DNA of 34,850 bases, taken from positions 1-34,850 of the forward strand of contig JAJDNL010000301.1 in assembly GCA_022340745.1 (NCBI GenBank), in the 5' to 3' direction. Below are positions 7,870 to 16,304 of this stretch, piece after piece. This DNA is from Deltaproteobacteria bacterium. GTDB lineage: Bacteria; Desulfobacterota; Syntrophobacteria; BM002. The notes under the pieces are model-generated. The model saw only the letters and a list, made by a program, of their open reading frames with translations, had not been told where the DNA came from and did not search any database. The translations under genes were made by a program, and so were the position numbers. The stretch's first letter is position 1. Each line of letters opens with the position of its first letter.

Positions 7870-8988
7870 ATGATCGTCGGAGTTCCTAAAGAGATAAAGA
7901 CTGAGGAATACCGGGTGGGAATCGTTCCGGCTGGCGTGCGGCTCTTAGCAGCCTCGGGCCACCGGGTGCTGATTGAAAAAACAGCAGGTGAAGGCGCGGG
8001 TATCAGTGATCAGGAGTTTGAGTCTGCCGGTGCCTGCCTGGTATCCTCAGCTGCTGAGGTCTATGGAGAGGCAGATTTGGTGATGAAAGTAAAGGAGCCC
8101 TTACCCCCGGAGTATGATCTCCTGAGACCGGGCCTGATAGTATATACCTATTTGCATCTGGCCCCTGCGCCTGAACTGACAGCGGTCCTTCTGGAAAAGG
8201 AAATCATTGGCATTGCCTATGAGACCATCCAGTTACCCGACGGTTTTTTGCCGCTGCTCACACCAATGAGCGAGATTGCCGGTAGGATGGCGGTCCAAGT
8301 GGGGGCTCATTATCTGGAAAAAACTGCGGGTGGTCGCGGCGTCCTCCTGGGAGGCGTCCCAGGTGTCCACCGAGGACGGGTGACTATTTTGGGAGGTGGT
8401 GTGGTCGGGATCAATGCAGCCAAGATAGCAGTGGGAATGGGGGCCAAGGTCACTATTATTGATATCGACCAGGCTCGTCTGATGGCCCTTGATGACATAT
8501 TCGGCTCGGCTATCACCACACTCATCTCTAACTCCGATACCATCGAGAGTTCCGTGCGTGAATCTCACCTGGTTATCGGCGCGGTTCTGGTCCCGGGCGG
8601 ACGAGCCCCAAGCCTTGTCAGCGCTGAAATGATTGCCCAAATGAAGCCTGGCACAGTAATTGTGGATGTTGCTGTGGACCAAGGAGGGTGCAGCGAAACG
8701 TGTCGACCAACCACCCATGATCAGCCCGTGTTCACAGTTAATAACGTCATTCACTATTGTGTGGCCAATATGCCCGGGGCTGTGCCAAGAACCGCCACCT
8801 TCGCCCTGACCAACGTTACCATCAACTATGCTCTCAAAATAGCCAACCAGGGTTTAAAGACAGCTGTGGCAGCTGACCCTGCCCTTGCGAAAGGGATTAA
8901 CATTTATCGCAGCCATGTTACCCATGAGACCGTAGCACGGGACTTGGATTATCCTTACCAGCCCTTGGAACAAATCTTAAAAGGCTAA
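7870..8988 (+). CDS. ald: Alanine dehydrogenase
   Basis: An NAD-dependent enzyme that interconverts L-alanine and pyruvate plus ammonia. The 372-aa length is standard. The start [20 protein letters not shown] is the family signature. Catalytic K75 (VMKVKEP) and H96 (YTYLHLAP) are present, as is R15, and the Rossmann motif [13 protein letters not shown] lies about 177-189. The late segment [16 protein letters not shown] is also typical. GTGGAGG nine bases before the ATG is a good ribosome site. It is a single-gene unit. Membrane transhydrogenase PntA is a relative, but the length and the ends fit Ald. Confidence 0.97.
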   Translation: MIVGVPKEIKTEEYRVGIVPAGVRLLAASGHRVLIEKTAGEGAGISDQEFESAGACLVSSAAEVYGEADLVMKVKEPLPPEYDLLRPGLIVYTYLHLAPAPELTAVLLEKEIIGIAYETIQLPDGFLPLLTPMSEIAGRMAVQVGAHYLEKTAGGRGVLLGGVPGVHRGRVTILGGGVVGINAAKIAVGMGAKVTIIDIDQARLMALDDIFGSAITTLISNSDTIESSVRESHLVIGAVLVPGGRAPSLVSAEMIAQMKPGTVIVDVAVDQGGCSETCRPTTHDQPVFTVNNVIHYCVANMPGAVPRTATFALTNVTINYALKIANQGLKTAVAADPALAKGINIYRSHVTHETVARDLDYPYQPLEQILKG

Positions 8989-9046
8989 GATCCTATTCGT
9001 TGGCTTTCAATAAAGCAAAAATTCACATTTATAGATAGGGAGATAA

Positions 9047-9192
9047 ATTCGAAATCCGAAGAACGAAGCACGAAACAAATTCAAAATTCCAATGTCTCAA
9101 TGTCCAAAACAAAAACTGGGGGACTTATATCGAGCTTTTACGGTTTTGGTCATTTGAAACTGGGGCCCCGGTTTTGATATTCGGATTTGTTG
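9047..9192. repeat. Dispersed TTCGAA/TTTCGG element, copy 1
   Basis: An A/T-rich tract of short words (AATTCGAAATCCGAAGAACG, ACGAAACAAATTCAAAATTCC) is followed by GGTCATTTGAAACTGGGGCC and TTTTGATATTCGGATTTGTT, so the end is a rough reverse complement of the beginning. The block GGGGCCCCGGTTTTGATATT (9163-9182) matches copy 2 almost exactly. The element runs to within a few bases of the ribosome site of the next gene. Confidence 0.65.
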
Positions 9193-9207
9193 CTGGAGGA
9201 GATTTCC

Positions 9208-9999
9208 TTGGACGAGGATCTGATGAAGGGAAAAAGGATCGCCCTGGGAAAGAGACTGCGACACAGTCCTCTGGTACACACCCTGGGGTTGCGCCCCAAC
9301 GTTGAGGATTACAGTGAGATTGAGCTCAACCTGCTGCGAAACGCCGACACCATTTATTATCCAAGTACCCTCTACGAAGACATTTTTCTGGCGCTGGGCA
9401 AGAGGGTTTTCCCGGCAAATTACTATCGCTACATGGGAGACAAGATTAAACAAACCGAGCTCTTCACTTTGCTTGATATTCCTCACCCTCGCACCCGGAT
9501 CTACAGGGATCCCCCCCGTGCGTCACAGGTGCTTGCGGATTTCTCTTTCCCTTTCATAGCCAAGATTCCCAGGGGTTCTTCAAAGGGCAGAGGGGTTTTC
9601 CTCATTCGCAACCACAAAGATCTTCAGGACTACCTGCAAAAATACGCACCGGCTTATATTCAGGAATACCTTCCCATCGACCGCGACCTGCGCGTCGTCT
9701 TAGTGGGGGCAAACGTGGTGCACGTTTACTGGCGTATTGCCCGGACTGGGGAATTTCGCAGCAATGTCTCACTCGGGGGCAGGATATCATTTGAGAATAT
9801 CCCTAATGATGCCCTTTGCTTTGCTGAGCGGGTCGCTCGCCTCTGTAGGTTTGACGAAGTGGGGCTTGATATTTGCATTTGCGAAGACAGGTATCTGGTG
9901 CTAGAAGCAAATATGGTTTACGGTCTCAAGGGTTTTCAGACCGCAGGTCTGAACATCTACCAACTTCTAAACGAACGCCTAACTGAGGGAACCATTTGA
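9208..9999 (+). CDS. ATP-grasp ligase, RimK-like
   Basis: Proteins of this fold join a carboxylate to an amine or thiol through an acyl-phosphate. I start at TTG 9208 because GGAGGAG (9195-9201) stands six bases before it; the frame is open seven codons further. The 263-aa product shows FPFIAKIPRGSSKGRGVFLI (115-134, ATP-binding lysine and glycine loop), IQEYLPIDRDLRVVLVG (151-167), a Mg-binding region GLDICICEDRYLVLEAN (219-235) with ExN at 233-235, and a RimK-like overall order. The N-terminal pre-grasp domain is about 1-75. The substrate is unknown. The stop overlaps the ATG of the sirtuin gene, so the two are translationally coupled. Confidence 0.8.
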   Translation: MDEDLMKGKRIALGKRLRHSPLVHTLGLRPNVEDYSEIELNLLRNADTIYYPSTLYEDIFLALGKRVFPANYYRYMGDKIKQTELFTLLDIPHPRTRIYRDPPRASQVLADFSFPFIAKIPRGSSKGRGVFLIRNHKDLQDYLQKYAPAYIQEYLPIDRDLRVVLVGANVVHVYWRIARTGEFRSNVSLGGRISFENIPNDALCFAERVARLCRFDEVGLDICICEDRYLVLEANMVYGLKGFQTAGLNIYQLLNERLTEGTI

Positions 10000-10736
10000 T
10001 GGGCGCCATTGCAGCGGATCTGCAACAAGCCGGCATCTGGTTGGCTGAAAGTGAGCGAGTCGCTGTACTTACCGGTGCCGGCATCTCCGCCGAGAGCGGA
10101 GTGCCCACTTTTAGAGGCAAGGACGGGCTCTGGAAGGGTTTTAGGGCCACTGATCTGGCTACTCCCGAAGCCTTTGCCCGTGACCCCAAGTTGGTGTGGA
10201 ACTTCTATAATTGGCGTCGTGAACTGCTTGCTCCCCTGCAGCCAAACCCTGCCCACAAAGCCCTGATACGCCTAGAAGAGAAGGTTCCCCAGTTCTCCCT
10301 TATTACTCAAAATATTGATGACCTGCATCGCCGGGCGGGCAGCAAAAACCTTGTCGAGTTGCACGGCAACATCTGGATGGTTCGTTGTACTCGGTGCCAT
10401 GTGGTGCATCGCAATGAGGAAGTTCCTCTGCCCGAACTCCCCGCGTGTAAAGAGTGCGGAGGGCTTCTCCGTCCCCACGTGGTGTGGTTTGGCGAACAGC
10501 TTGACCCAGCCATTTTGGATAAAGCCATCGCCGCAATTCGCTCGTGTGGTACCATGCTGGTGATAGGCACTTCAGCTCTGGTGCAACCGGCTGCCTCTCT
10601 GGCCATTGTTGCTAAGGAACAGGGTGCGCGGGTGGTGGAGATCAATCTTGAACCCACTCCCTACTCCCATAAACTGGACCTCGCTCTTCAAGGAAAGGCC
10701 GGTGAGATCCTGCCACAGGTGGTTGAAGGATGGTGA
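9999..10736 (+). CDS. cobB: Sir2-family NAD-dependent protein deacylase
   Basis: Sirtuins remove acyl groups from lysine using NAD+. The 245-aa protein has VLTGAGISAESGVPTFRG (23-40), TQNIDDLH (103-110), catalytic H122 (LHGNIW) and a four-cysteine zinc site (C130, C133, C150, C153). Y70 and R73 in FYNWRRE match the tyrosine/arginine pair that lets SIRT5/CobB-type enzymes accept succinyl- and malonyl-lysine. The ATG shares its A with the TGA of the ATP-grasp gene; GAGGGA lies nine bases upstream. An NAD-linked function fits a genome with Rex, but the partner is the ligase upstream. Confidence 0.93.
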   Translation: MGAIAADLQQAGIWLAESERVAVLTGAGISAESGVPTFRGKDGLWKGFRATDLATPEAFARDPKLVWNFYNWRRELLAPLQPNPAHKALIRLEEKVPQFSLITQNIDDLHRRAGSKNLVELHGNIWMVRCTRCHVVHRNEEVPLPELPACKECGGLLRPHVVWFGEQLDPAILDKAIAAIRSCGTMLVIGTSALVQPAASLAIVAKEQGARVVEINLEPTPYSHKLDLALQGKAGEILPQVVEGW

Positions 10737-10737
10737 G

Positions 10738-11000
10738 TCAGCTGGCAGCTGACAGCAGGCAACTAGCAGCATGAAGAGTGTGGGCTGAAACAGAATCCTA
10801 AATTCGAAACAAATTTAAGATGGATGTGAGATGTGAGATCTGAGATGTGGGATATTAAATACCCAAAAAATGAGTTAAATTTCACATCGCATATCGCACA
10901 TCTTTTCCTTAGGATTTGTTTCGGATTTCGATATTGGTCCTGCGGACTCCCCACCCTACGGGCGGGGCCCCGGTTTCGATATTAGGATTTGCCTGAGGGT
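10738..11000. repeat. Composite repeat spacer, dispersed element copy 2
   Basis: Three layers can be seen. CAGCTGACAGCAGGCAACTA (10747-10766) resembles the end of murE. GATGTGAGATGTGAGATCTG (10819-10838) and its reverse form (CACATCGCATATCGCACATC, 10883-10902) make a palindrome. GGATTTGTTTCGGATTTCGA (10912-10931) leads into the block GGTCCTGCGGACTCCCCACC (10937-10956), which is nearly identical to 30774-30793. No gene is present. mltG begins 20 bp later. Confidence 0.65.
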
Positions 11001-11020
11001 TGTGACCCAGAAAGAGGTTA

Positions 11021-12052
11021 ATGACAGAAAAAGCTTCCACCAAAACCAAGAAGAAACGCTTGAGCCCCTTGTGGGCTCTGCTCCTGGCTCTCGTCCTCGC
11101 TTCGGCGTGGCTGGTTGGAGACATGCTCCATTTTATCAGGACTCCGGCCAGTTCTGAACCGACGGAAGTGGTGGTGGAGGTCCCGGTGGGTATGTCCCTC
11201 CCATCCTTGAGCGAGTTGTTGCACGAACAGGGTCTGGTGCGCAGCGCTGAAAAATTTCGCTGGCTGGTTAAATTCAAGGGTGCCGCCCGTCAGATCAAGG
11301 CTGGCGAGTATCAACTCTCAACCGGCCTTCGCCCGGGAGAACTTCTCAACAAGATTACCCGCGGTGAGGTTCGACTTCACCAGATCACCTTTCCCGAAGG
11401 TTACACCCTCAAGCAGATGGCAGAGCTGCTCGAGGCCAGTGAGTTGGTCAACGCTGAGCGCTTCATCGCCGCTGCAACCGACCCCCCTTTTGTCCATAGC
11501 CTTGGTATACCCGCCACGAGTCTGGAAGGCTACCTCTTCCCTGACACCTACCGGTTTGCAAAGGGGCTACCCGTCGAGACCGTATTGCGCTCCTTCGTGA
11601 CCATGTTCAACCAGCACTTTGGCCCAGTCCAGGAGGAGCAAGCTCGCAAACTTGGTTTTACCCGCCACCAAGTGGTCATTCTTGCTTCGGTGGTGGAAAA
11701 GGAAACCGCGGTAGCTGAGGAACGACCACTGATTGCCGGGGTGTTCTTAAATCGCCTTAGAAAACGGATCCGGCTTCAGAGTGACCCAACGGTAATTTAC
11801 GGATTAAAAAACTTCGACGGTAACCTCACCAGAGCCCACCTTCAGAAAGACACCCCCTATAACACCTACACCCGGCGAGGTTTACCCATCGGTCCTATCT
11901 GCAATCCTGGAGCGGCATCTATCCAAGCAGTGCTCAACCCAACCTCCACGTCCTATCTGTACTTTGTGGCCAAAAAAGACGGAACCCATCATTTCTCAAC
12001 CAGTTTGGCGGAACACAACGCAGCGGTTTCACGCCACCAAAAAAGGCATTGA
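11021..12052 (+). CDS. mltG: Endolytic murein transglycosylase MltG
   Basis: MltG cuts new glycan strands in the membrane-near wall and so sets their length. The 343-aa protein has a positive N-terminus, one membrane helix (about 16-38), a LysM-like domain (about 48-100) and the YceG catalytic domain. The catalytic glutamate is E226 in ILASVVEKETA, and LQSDPTVIYGL (252-262) and YNTYTRRGLPIGPICNPG are the other family blocks. AGAGGT lies 3 bases before the ATG. It directly precedes the division cluster but has its own upstream spacer and is separated from mraZ by a clear promoter. Confidence 0.95.
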   Translation: MTEKASTKTKKKRLSPLWALLLALVLASAWLVGDMLHFIRTPASSEPTEVVVEVPVGMSLPSLSELLHEQGLVRSAEKFRWLVKFKGAARQIKAGEYQLSTGLRPGELLNKITRGEVRLHQITFPEGYTLKQMAELLEASELVNAERFIAAATDPPFVHSLGIPATSLEGYLFPDTYRFAKGLPVETVLRSFVTMFNQHFGPVQEEQARKLGFTRHQVVILASVVEKETAVAEERPLIAGVFLNRLRKRIRLQSDPTVIYGLKNFDGNLTRAHLQKDTPYNTYTRRGLPIGPICNPGAASIQAVLNPTSTSYLYFVAKKDGTHHFSTSLAEHNAAVSRHQKRH

Positions 12053-12189
12053 GAAATAATTATGACACGATTCCCCTTAAAACCACATAATACAGTTGTG
12101 TAATAGCTAATTATACTATATATTGATATTCGTCTAGTCCGTCACTGAGATCTATGAGCCGGTCTAATTTTTTGATTTTGTTTTTTACA

Positions 12190-12218
12190 TTGACATTTTG
12201 TGGTGCTAACTGTATAAA
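12190..12218 (+). promoter_or_regulatory. Strong sigma-70-like promoter of the division cluster
   Basis: TTGACA (12190-12195), a 17-bp spacer and TATAAA (12213-12218) make an almost ideal housekeeping promoter. The predicted start point is near 12225, inside the MraZ repeat operator. Confidence 0.88.
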
Positions 12219-12220
12219 AG

Positions 12221-12256
12221 GTGTCAATAAGTGGGTAAAAGTGGTCATAAGTGCCA
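12221..12256 (+). promoter_or_regulatory. MraZ operator: four direct repeats at 10-bp spacing
   Basis: GTG starts at 12221, 12231, 12241 and 12251. The units are GTGTCAATAA, GTGGGTAAAA, GTGGTCATAA and GTGCCAATTC. MraZ rings are known to bind three or four GTGGG-like direct repeats placed one helical turn apart near the mraZ promoter. The repeats cover the expected transcription start, so occupancy should repress the operon. Confidence 0.85.
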
Positions 12257-12280
12257 ATTCTCTCCTACCATGGAGTCTAC

Positions 12281-12721
12281 ATGTTCAGGGGTCGTTCCAC
12301 ACATACCCTGGATGCCAAGGGGCGTATACGCATTCCTACAAGGTTTCGCGAGGTCCTTACAACCCTCTATGAAGACCGCTGTATAATCACCAACCTTGAC
12401 CGCTGCCTGATTGCTTATCCCTTATCAGAGTGGGAAATTATTGAACAAAAACTAGGAGCACTCTCCCTGGTTCGTCAGGATGTCAAGGCGTTTCAGCGCT
12501 TTTTCATTTCTGGCGCCACTGAATGCAATTTCGACAAGCAAGGAAGAATTTTGATCCCTCAGACCTTGCGCGAGCACGCCTCCTTAGAGCGTGATGTGGT
12601 GTTGGCAGGCATGCTCAAGAGTTTCGAAGTTTGGAGCAAGCCACTGTGGGATGAGGAAATTAGCAGAGCCCGTGATGATTTTGCCGAGATTACCACAACT
12701 CTAGCAGAACTCGGCATTTAA
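12281..12721 (+). CDS. mraZ: Transcriptional regulator MraZ
   Basis: MraZ is a ring-forming DNA-binding protein that controls its own division and cell-wall operon. The 146-aa product has two SpoVT-AbrB half domains, each with the family DxxGR motif: DAKGRIRIP (residues 11-19) and DKQGRILIP in the second half. I start at ATG 12281 (MFRGRSTHTLD) because GGAG lies five bases before it; an upstream in-frame GTG at 12251 is part of the operator. The C-terminal ~35 residues are helical. Confidence 0.95.
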   Translation: MFRGRSTHTLDAKGRIRIPTRFREVLTTLYEDRCIITNLDRCLIAYPLSEWEIIEQKLGALSLVRQDVKAFQRFFISGATECNFDKQGRILIPQTLREHASLERDVVLAGMLKSFEVWSKPLWDEEISRARDDFAEITTTLAELGI

Positions 12722-13027
12722 TGCATCGCAATATAGGGTTCTACCCCTCCACATATAAGAGAAACGGAGACGCGGCGGCGCGGCGTGACTTTAACCCTAA
12801 CACAAAAGATTATGGTGGGTGAAGACAACAGGGGCTTCACGGATCAGGAATATGAACAGCGCAGCAGACCGTTTTTTGCCGCGTCGCCGCGTCTCCGTTT
12901 CTCTAACTCTGTCCAATCGGTTTGAGCCGATCAGAAACCCCACTGGGGTTTGGGATTCAATCTGTCAACCATCCCCGCATCGCGCTATCTGATGAGGGGT
13001 TAGAATTGGGCTTTCATTTACCCGGCG
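12722..13027. other. Spacer between mraZ and rsmH holding an inverted-repeat element
   Basis: This 306-bp gap is unusual, since mraZ and rsmH are normally close or overlapping. AGAGAAACGGAGACGCGGCG plus seven bases (12758-12784) pairs with 12878-12904, 26 of 27 positions, around 93 bp of non-coding sequence: a MITE-like or hairpin element. A second small hairpin AAACCCC-ACT-GGGGTTT is at 12935-12951. No reading frame or promoter stands out. Confidence 0.7.
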
Positions 13028-13984
13028 GTGAGCGCGGTGCAGCAGCAGGAACACAGGCCGGTTCTCCTTGATGAAGTGATTGAGCACCTGCGCTGCACTG
13101 CCGGAAAATACTTTGTAGATGGCACGGTGGGTGGTGGTGGTCACGCTCGGGCCATCCTTGAAAAAACGGCACCTGACGGCCGTTTAATCGGCATCGATTG
13201 GGACGCAGCCGCTTTGGCGAAGGCGCAGTCTAACTTGCAACCTTACAAGGAGCGGCTCGTCTTGGTTAGGGAGAACTTCGCCCGAATCGGTCAAATCCTG
13301 GCTCGGCTGCAGGTGCAGGAAGTGGACGGGATCCTTCTGGATCTTGGGCTCTCCTCTTTTCAGGTGGATGCTGCCGAACGGGGGTTCAGCTTCAGCCAAT
13401 CGGGCCCCTTGGATATGAGGATGGACACGAGAGAGGAGACTACCGCGGCCCAGTTGGTCAACACTTTGAGCGAGCAGGAATTGGCTGATCTCATCTGGAG
13501 CTTCGGAGAGGAGCGCTGGAACCGGAGAATTGCCCGGAACATTGTTAGGGTGCGAGCTGAAGCTCCAATCGAAACCACTGAACGTTTGGCTGAAGTAGTC
13601 CGTAAAGCCATTCCTGCAAGAAAGAGGTCTCGGAAGCGACATCCGGCCACTCGCACTTTTCAGGCGCTTCGAATGGCGGTGAACCGGGAACTGGATAACC
13701 TGCGGATATTCCTCCAGGGAGCTCTGGACTTGCTTCAGCCCCTGGGTCGGTTGGCTATTATCTCTTTCCACTCCTTGGAGGATCGAGTGGTGAAGCAAAC
13801 TTTTTCCAACTGGGCGAGATCGTGTCGTTGTCCGGCTCAGTTGCCGATTTGCCAATGTGAGGGAACACCCCTGGTGCTGTTGGTCAACAAAAAGCCTGTA
13901 GTACCAGATGCGGAGGAGATAAAAGCGAATCCAAGAGCCAGAAGTGGCCGCTTACGGGTGGTTGAAAAAGCGAAAGCTGTATGA
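13028..13984 (+). CDS. rsmH: 16S rRNA (cytosine-1402-N4)-methyltransferase RsmH
   Basis: RsmH (MraW) uses S-adenosylmethionine to methylate C1402 of 16S rRNA in the decoding centre. The 318-aa length is standard. HRPVLLDEVIEHL (9-21), the SAM loop DGTVGGGGHARAIL (31-44), DGILLDLGLSSFQVD and RTFQALRMAVNRELDNL are family blocks, and a C-terminal cysteine group (CRCPAQLPICQC) is present. The start is GTG at 13028 or a second GTG three codons on; neither has a good ribosome site. The stop overlaps ftsL (ATGA). Confidence 0.97.
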   Translation: MSAVQQQEHRPVLLDEVIEHLRCTAGKYFVDGTVGGGGHARAILEKTAPDGRLIGIDWDAAALAKAQSNLQPYKERLVLVRENFARIGQILARLQVQEVDGILLDLGLSSFQVDAAERGFSFSQSGPLDMRMDTREETTAAQLVNTLSEQELADLIWSFGEERWNRRIARNIVRVRAEAPIETTERLAEVVRKAIPARKRSRKRHPATRTFQALRMAVNRELDNLRIFLQGALDLLQPLGRLAIISFHSLEDRVVKQTFSNWARSCRCPAQLPICQCEGTPLVLLVNKKPVVPDAEEIKANPRARSGRLRVVEKAKAV

Positions 13985-14301
13985 GTAAGAAGAAAAAAAA
14001 GCACGTAGGTAAAAAGGCAGTAAAGCGCAACTGGAGGCAGCGAAATATATTCACCATTATTGCTGTTTTTCTCTGGCTTCTGTTCAGCGGCTTTGGCTAT
14101 GTCTGGTGCCGGGTGCAGGTGGTGCAGTTGGGCTATAAACTGTCAGGCGCTCACCGGATACACACTCAACTTCTGAATGACAGCAAGAAGCTACACCTGG
14201 AGTTGGCCAGGCTTAAAGCTCCTGAACGGGTGGAGCGCATAGCCATCGAAAAACTGGGGCTCATCCGCCCGAGCAAAGAGCAAATTGTGGTGCTCCGATG
14301 A
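13981..14301 (+). CDS. ftsL: Cell division protein FtsL
   Basis: FtsL is a bitopic divisome protein that joins FtsQ/FtsB and activates FtsW-FtsI. The 106-aa product has a lysine/arginine-rich cytoplasmic tail (1-21), one membrane helix (about 22-44) and a periplasmic coiled-coil segment (about 52-85) followed by PERVERIAIEKLGLIRPSKE, the FtsL-type end. Identification rests on this architecture and on its position, since FtsL proteins diverge strongly. It overlaps rsmH and ftsI by ATGA junctions on both sides. Confidence 0.9.
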   Translation: MSKKKKKHVGKKAVKRNWRQRNIFTIIAVFLWLLFSGFGYVWCRVQVVQLGYKLSGAHRIHTQLLNDSKKLHLELARLKAPERVERIAIEKLGLIRPSKEQIVVLR

Positions 14302-16295
14302 CGGTTCAACCTCGCCAAAATAACCTTGCGGTTCGCTGGATACGGTTCCGCGTTCTTCTCGTAGCTACTGGTTTACTCTTCGCCTTTCTGCTGTTGATTG
14401 GTCGAAGCTTTCAGATTCAGTTTTTCCAGTGGGAGGGTTGGGCCAGTGTTGCCAACAAACAAATCCACCGAGATTTTCATTTTGAGGCGCGGCGCGGAGA
14501 GATCTACGACCGCAACGATCAAGAACTGGCTGTCAGCATTGAATTAGAATCCCTGACCGCCAATCCGCGAGCTATAAAAGATCCCAAAGACAGTGCGAAG
14601 AAACTTGCTGCGGTCGTTAAAATCCCGGCGACTAGGCTTGGAAAAAAATTGCGCCAGCATCGCGCCTTTGTCTGGTTAAAACATTATCTCTCCCCCAAAG
14701 AAGCCGATGCGGTTCGGGCCCTTGGCCTCGAGGGCATTCACTTCGTCAAAGAGAAGCGCCGCTACTATCCTAATGTTGAGCTTGCAGGCCATCTCCTCGG
14801 GTTTGTCGGCCGAGACCACATAGGCTTGGAAGGGCTAGAGGTCGCCCAGGACCTGCTCTTGCGTGGCGAACCTGGTACCCAGCCTGGAGCCAAAGACGCT
14901 CGGGGTCAGATTATTTATACACAGGGTCTGCCTGCTGCCTCAGATCCGCAAACATACAGTCTCCGACTAACCCTCGACAAACGCATTCAATATATTGCTG
15001 AAAGAGAATTACAAAAGACAGTGACTGACTATAAGGCCAAAGGCGGTATGACCGTGGTGACCGATCCGAAATCTGGTGAAATCCTCGCCATGGCCGTGTT
15101 CCCGTCGTTCAATCCCAATTCTTTCTCCTCTTATGGGCCAGCGGTCTGGCGCAACCGAGCCGTGACAGATGCCTTCGAACCGGGATCCACTTTCAAGATC
15201 TTCTTAATGGCGGCGGCCCTGGAAGAGGGTTTGGTTCACCCAGACGACCTTTTTTACTGCGAAAATGGCAGCTACAAAGTACTGAACCACACAATTCACG
15301 ATTTAAAAAAATTCAGCTGGCTCTCACTGGCGCAAATTCTGCGTTTTTCCAGTAACATCGGGGCTGCTAAAGTCTCAGAAAAACTGGGCTCGAGCCGCTT
15401 TTATCGTTACATTCGCGGTTTCGGCTTCGGCGCTCCCACCGAAGTTGGCCTGCCGGGCGAGACTGCCGGCTTGATCCGCCCGCCCGACGAGTGGACCCCG
15501 GTGGACCTTGCCGCTGCCGGTTTTGGTCAAAGCCTGTCAGTATCTGCTACCCAGCTTGCTGTAGCCTTGGGGGCTGTAGCCAACGATGGCCTTCTGATGC
15601 GACCTATTCTGATCAAGGAGGTGCTTGACGGACAAGGGAGAGTAGTCAGGCGAAACAATTCCAGGGTAGTACGCCGGGTGATAAGTGCGACCACTGCCGA
15701 ACGGCTGAAGGGTTTGCTGGCGGATGTGCTCAAACCTGGAGGAACCGGGGCTCGGGCTGCGCTCGTCCAGTATCAGGCAGCTGGCAAAACCGGAACCGCC
15801 CAGAAGATTAACAGCAAGAGTGGCGGCTATGAGGACGATCGCTACACTGCCTCCTTTGTTGGTTTCGCTCCGGTGACAGATCCCAAAATCCTTGTGGTGG
15901 TGGTGATCAATGAGCCCCAGAAGGGTTACTATGGTGGGGTGGTGGCAGCTCCTGCCTTTCGTCGTATCGCCCAGCAGACTCTCCACGCCCTCCAGGTACC
16001 CCCGGAAAAAACGCGGAAAAAAGGTAAGAATGTCGCCACCCTGGACAGTATTGGATCGCCATCGCGGTCTCCTGCGACCCTGCAACCGGTTGCGTATGCT
16101 CAGAGACAAAGCAACCAGCCAACGGTGATGCCTGATCTTACCGGCCTCAGCCTGAGAGCGGCACTTGATCGATTGCAGAACTTCACCGGTTCTTTGGATA
16201 TTCACGGCAGCGGTAGGGTGGTGGGACAAAACCCTGAACCGGGCAGAAATCTCAGCACGATTAGCTCCTGCAGCCTCATACTGACGGCAGATTAG
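14298..16295 (+). CDS. ftsI: Peptidoglycan transpeptidase FtsI (PBP3) with a PASTA domain
   Basis: This penicillin-binding protein crosslinks septal peptidoglycan. The 665-aa protein has one membrane helix (about 16-38), a PBP dimerisation domain with RRGEIYDRN (65-73), and the transpeptidase domain with active serine S297 in GSTFK (296-300), SSN at 351-353 and KTG at 497-499. After a linker (570-605) a single C-terminal PASTA domain covers 609-665 (VMPDLTGLSLRAALDRLQ ... VVGQNPEPG). A PASTA tail is usual in Gram-positives and in Deltaproteobacteria but not in E. coli FtsI. It is coupled to ftsL by an ATGA overlap, and murE starts nine bases later. Confidence 0.97.
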   Translation: MTVQPRQNNLAVRWIRFRVLLVATGLLFAFLLLIGRSFQIQFFQWEGWASVANKQIHRDFHFEARRGEIYDRNDQELAVSIELESLTANPRAIKDPKDSAKKLAAVVKIPATRLGKKLRQHRAFVWLKHYLSPKEADAVRALGLEGIHFVKEKRRYYPNVELAGHLLGFVGRDHIGLEGLEVAQDLLLRGEPGTQPGAKDARGQIIYTQGLPAASDPQTYSLRLTLDKRIQYIAERELQKTVTDYKAKGGMTVVTDPKSGEILAMAVFPSFNPNSFSSYGPAVWRNRAVTDAFEPGSTFKIFLMAAALEEGLVHPDDLFYCENGSYKVLNHTIHDLKKFSWLSLAQILRFSSNIGAAKVSEKLGSSRFYRYIRGFGFGAPTEVGLPGETAGLIRPPDEWTPVDLAAAGFGQSLSVSATQLAVALGAVANDGLLMRPILIKEVLDGQGRVVRRNNSRVVRRVISATTAERLKGLLADVLKPGGTGARAALVQYQAAGKTGTAQKINSKSGGYEDDRYTASFVGFAPVTDPKILVVVVINEPQKGYYGGVVAAPAFRRIAQQTLHALQVPPEKTRKKGKNVATLDSIGSPSRSPATLQPVAYAQRQSNQPTVMPDLTGLSLRAALDRLQNFTGSLDIHGSGRVVGQNPEPGRNLSTISSCSLILTAD

Positions 16296-16304
16296 GGGGA
16301 TATA

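Noticed and set aside
12251-12280. GTG start for MraZ
   Set aside because: The GTG is the fourth operator repeat; the ATG at 12281 has a ribosome site and the normal N-terminus.
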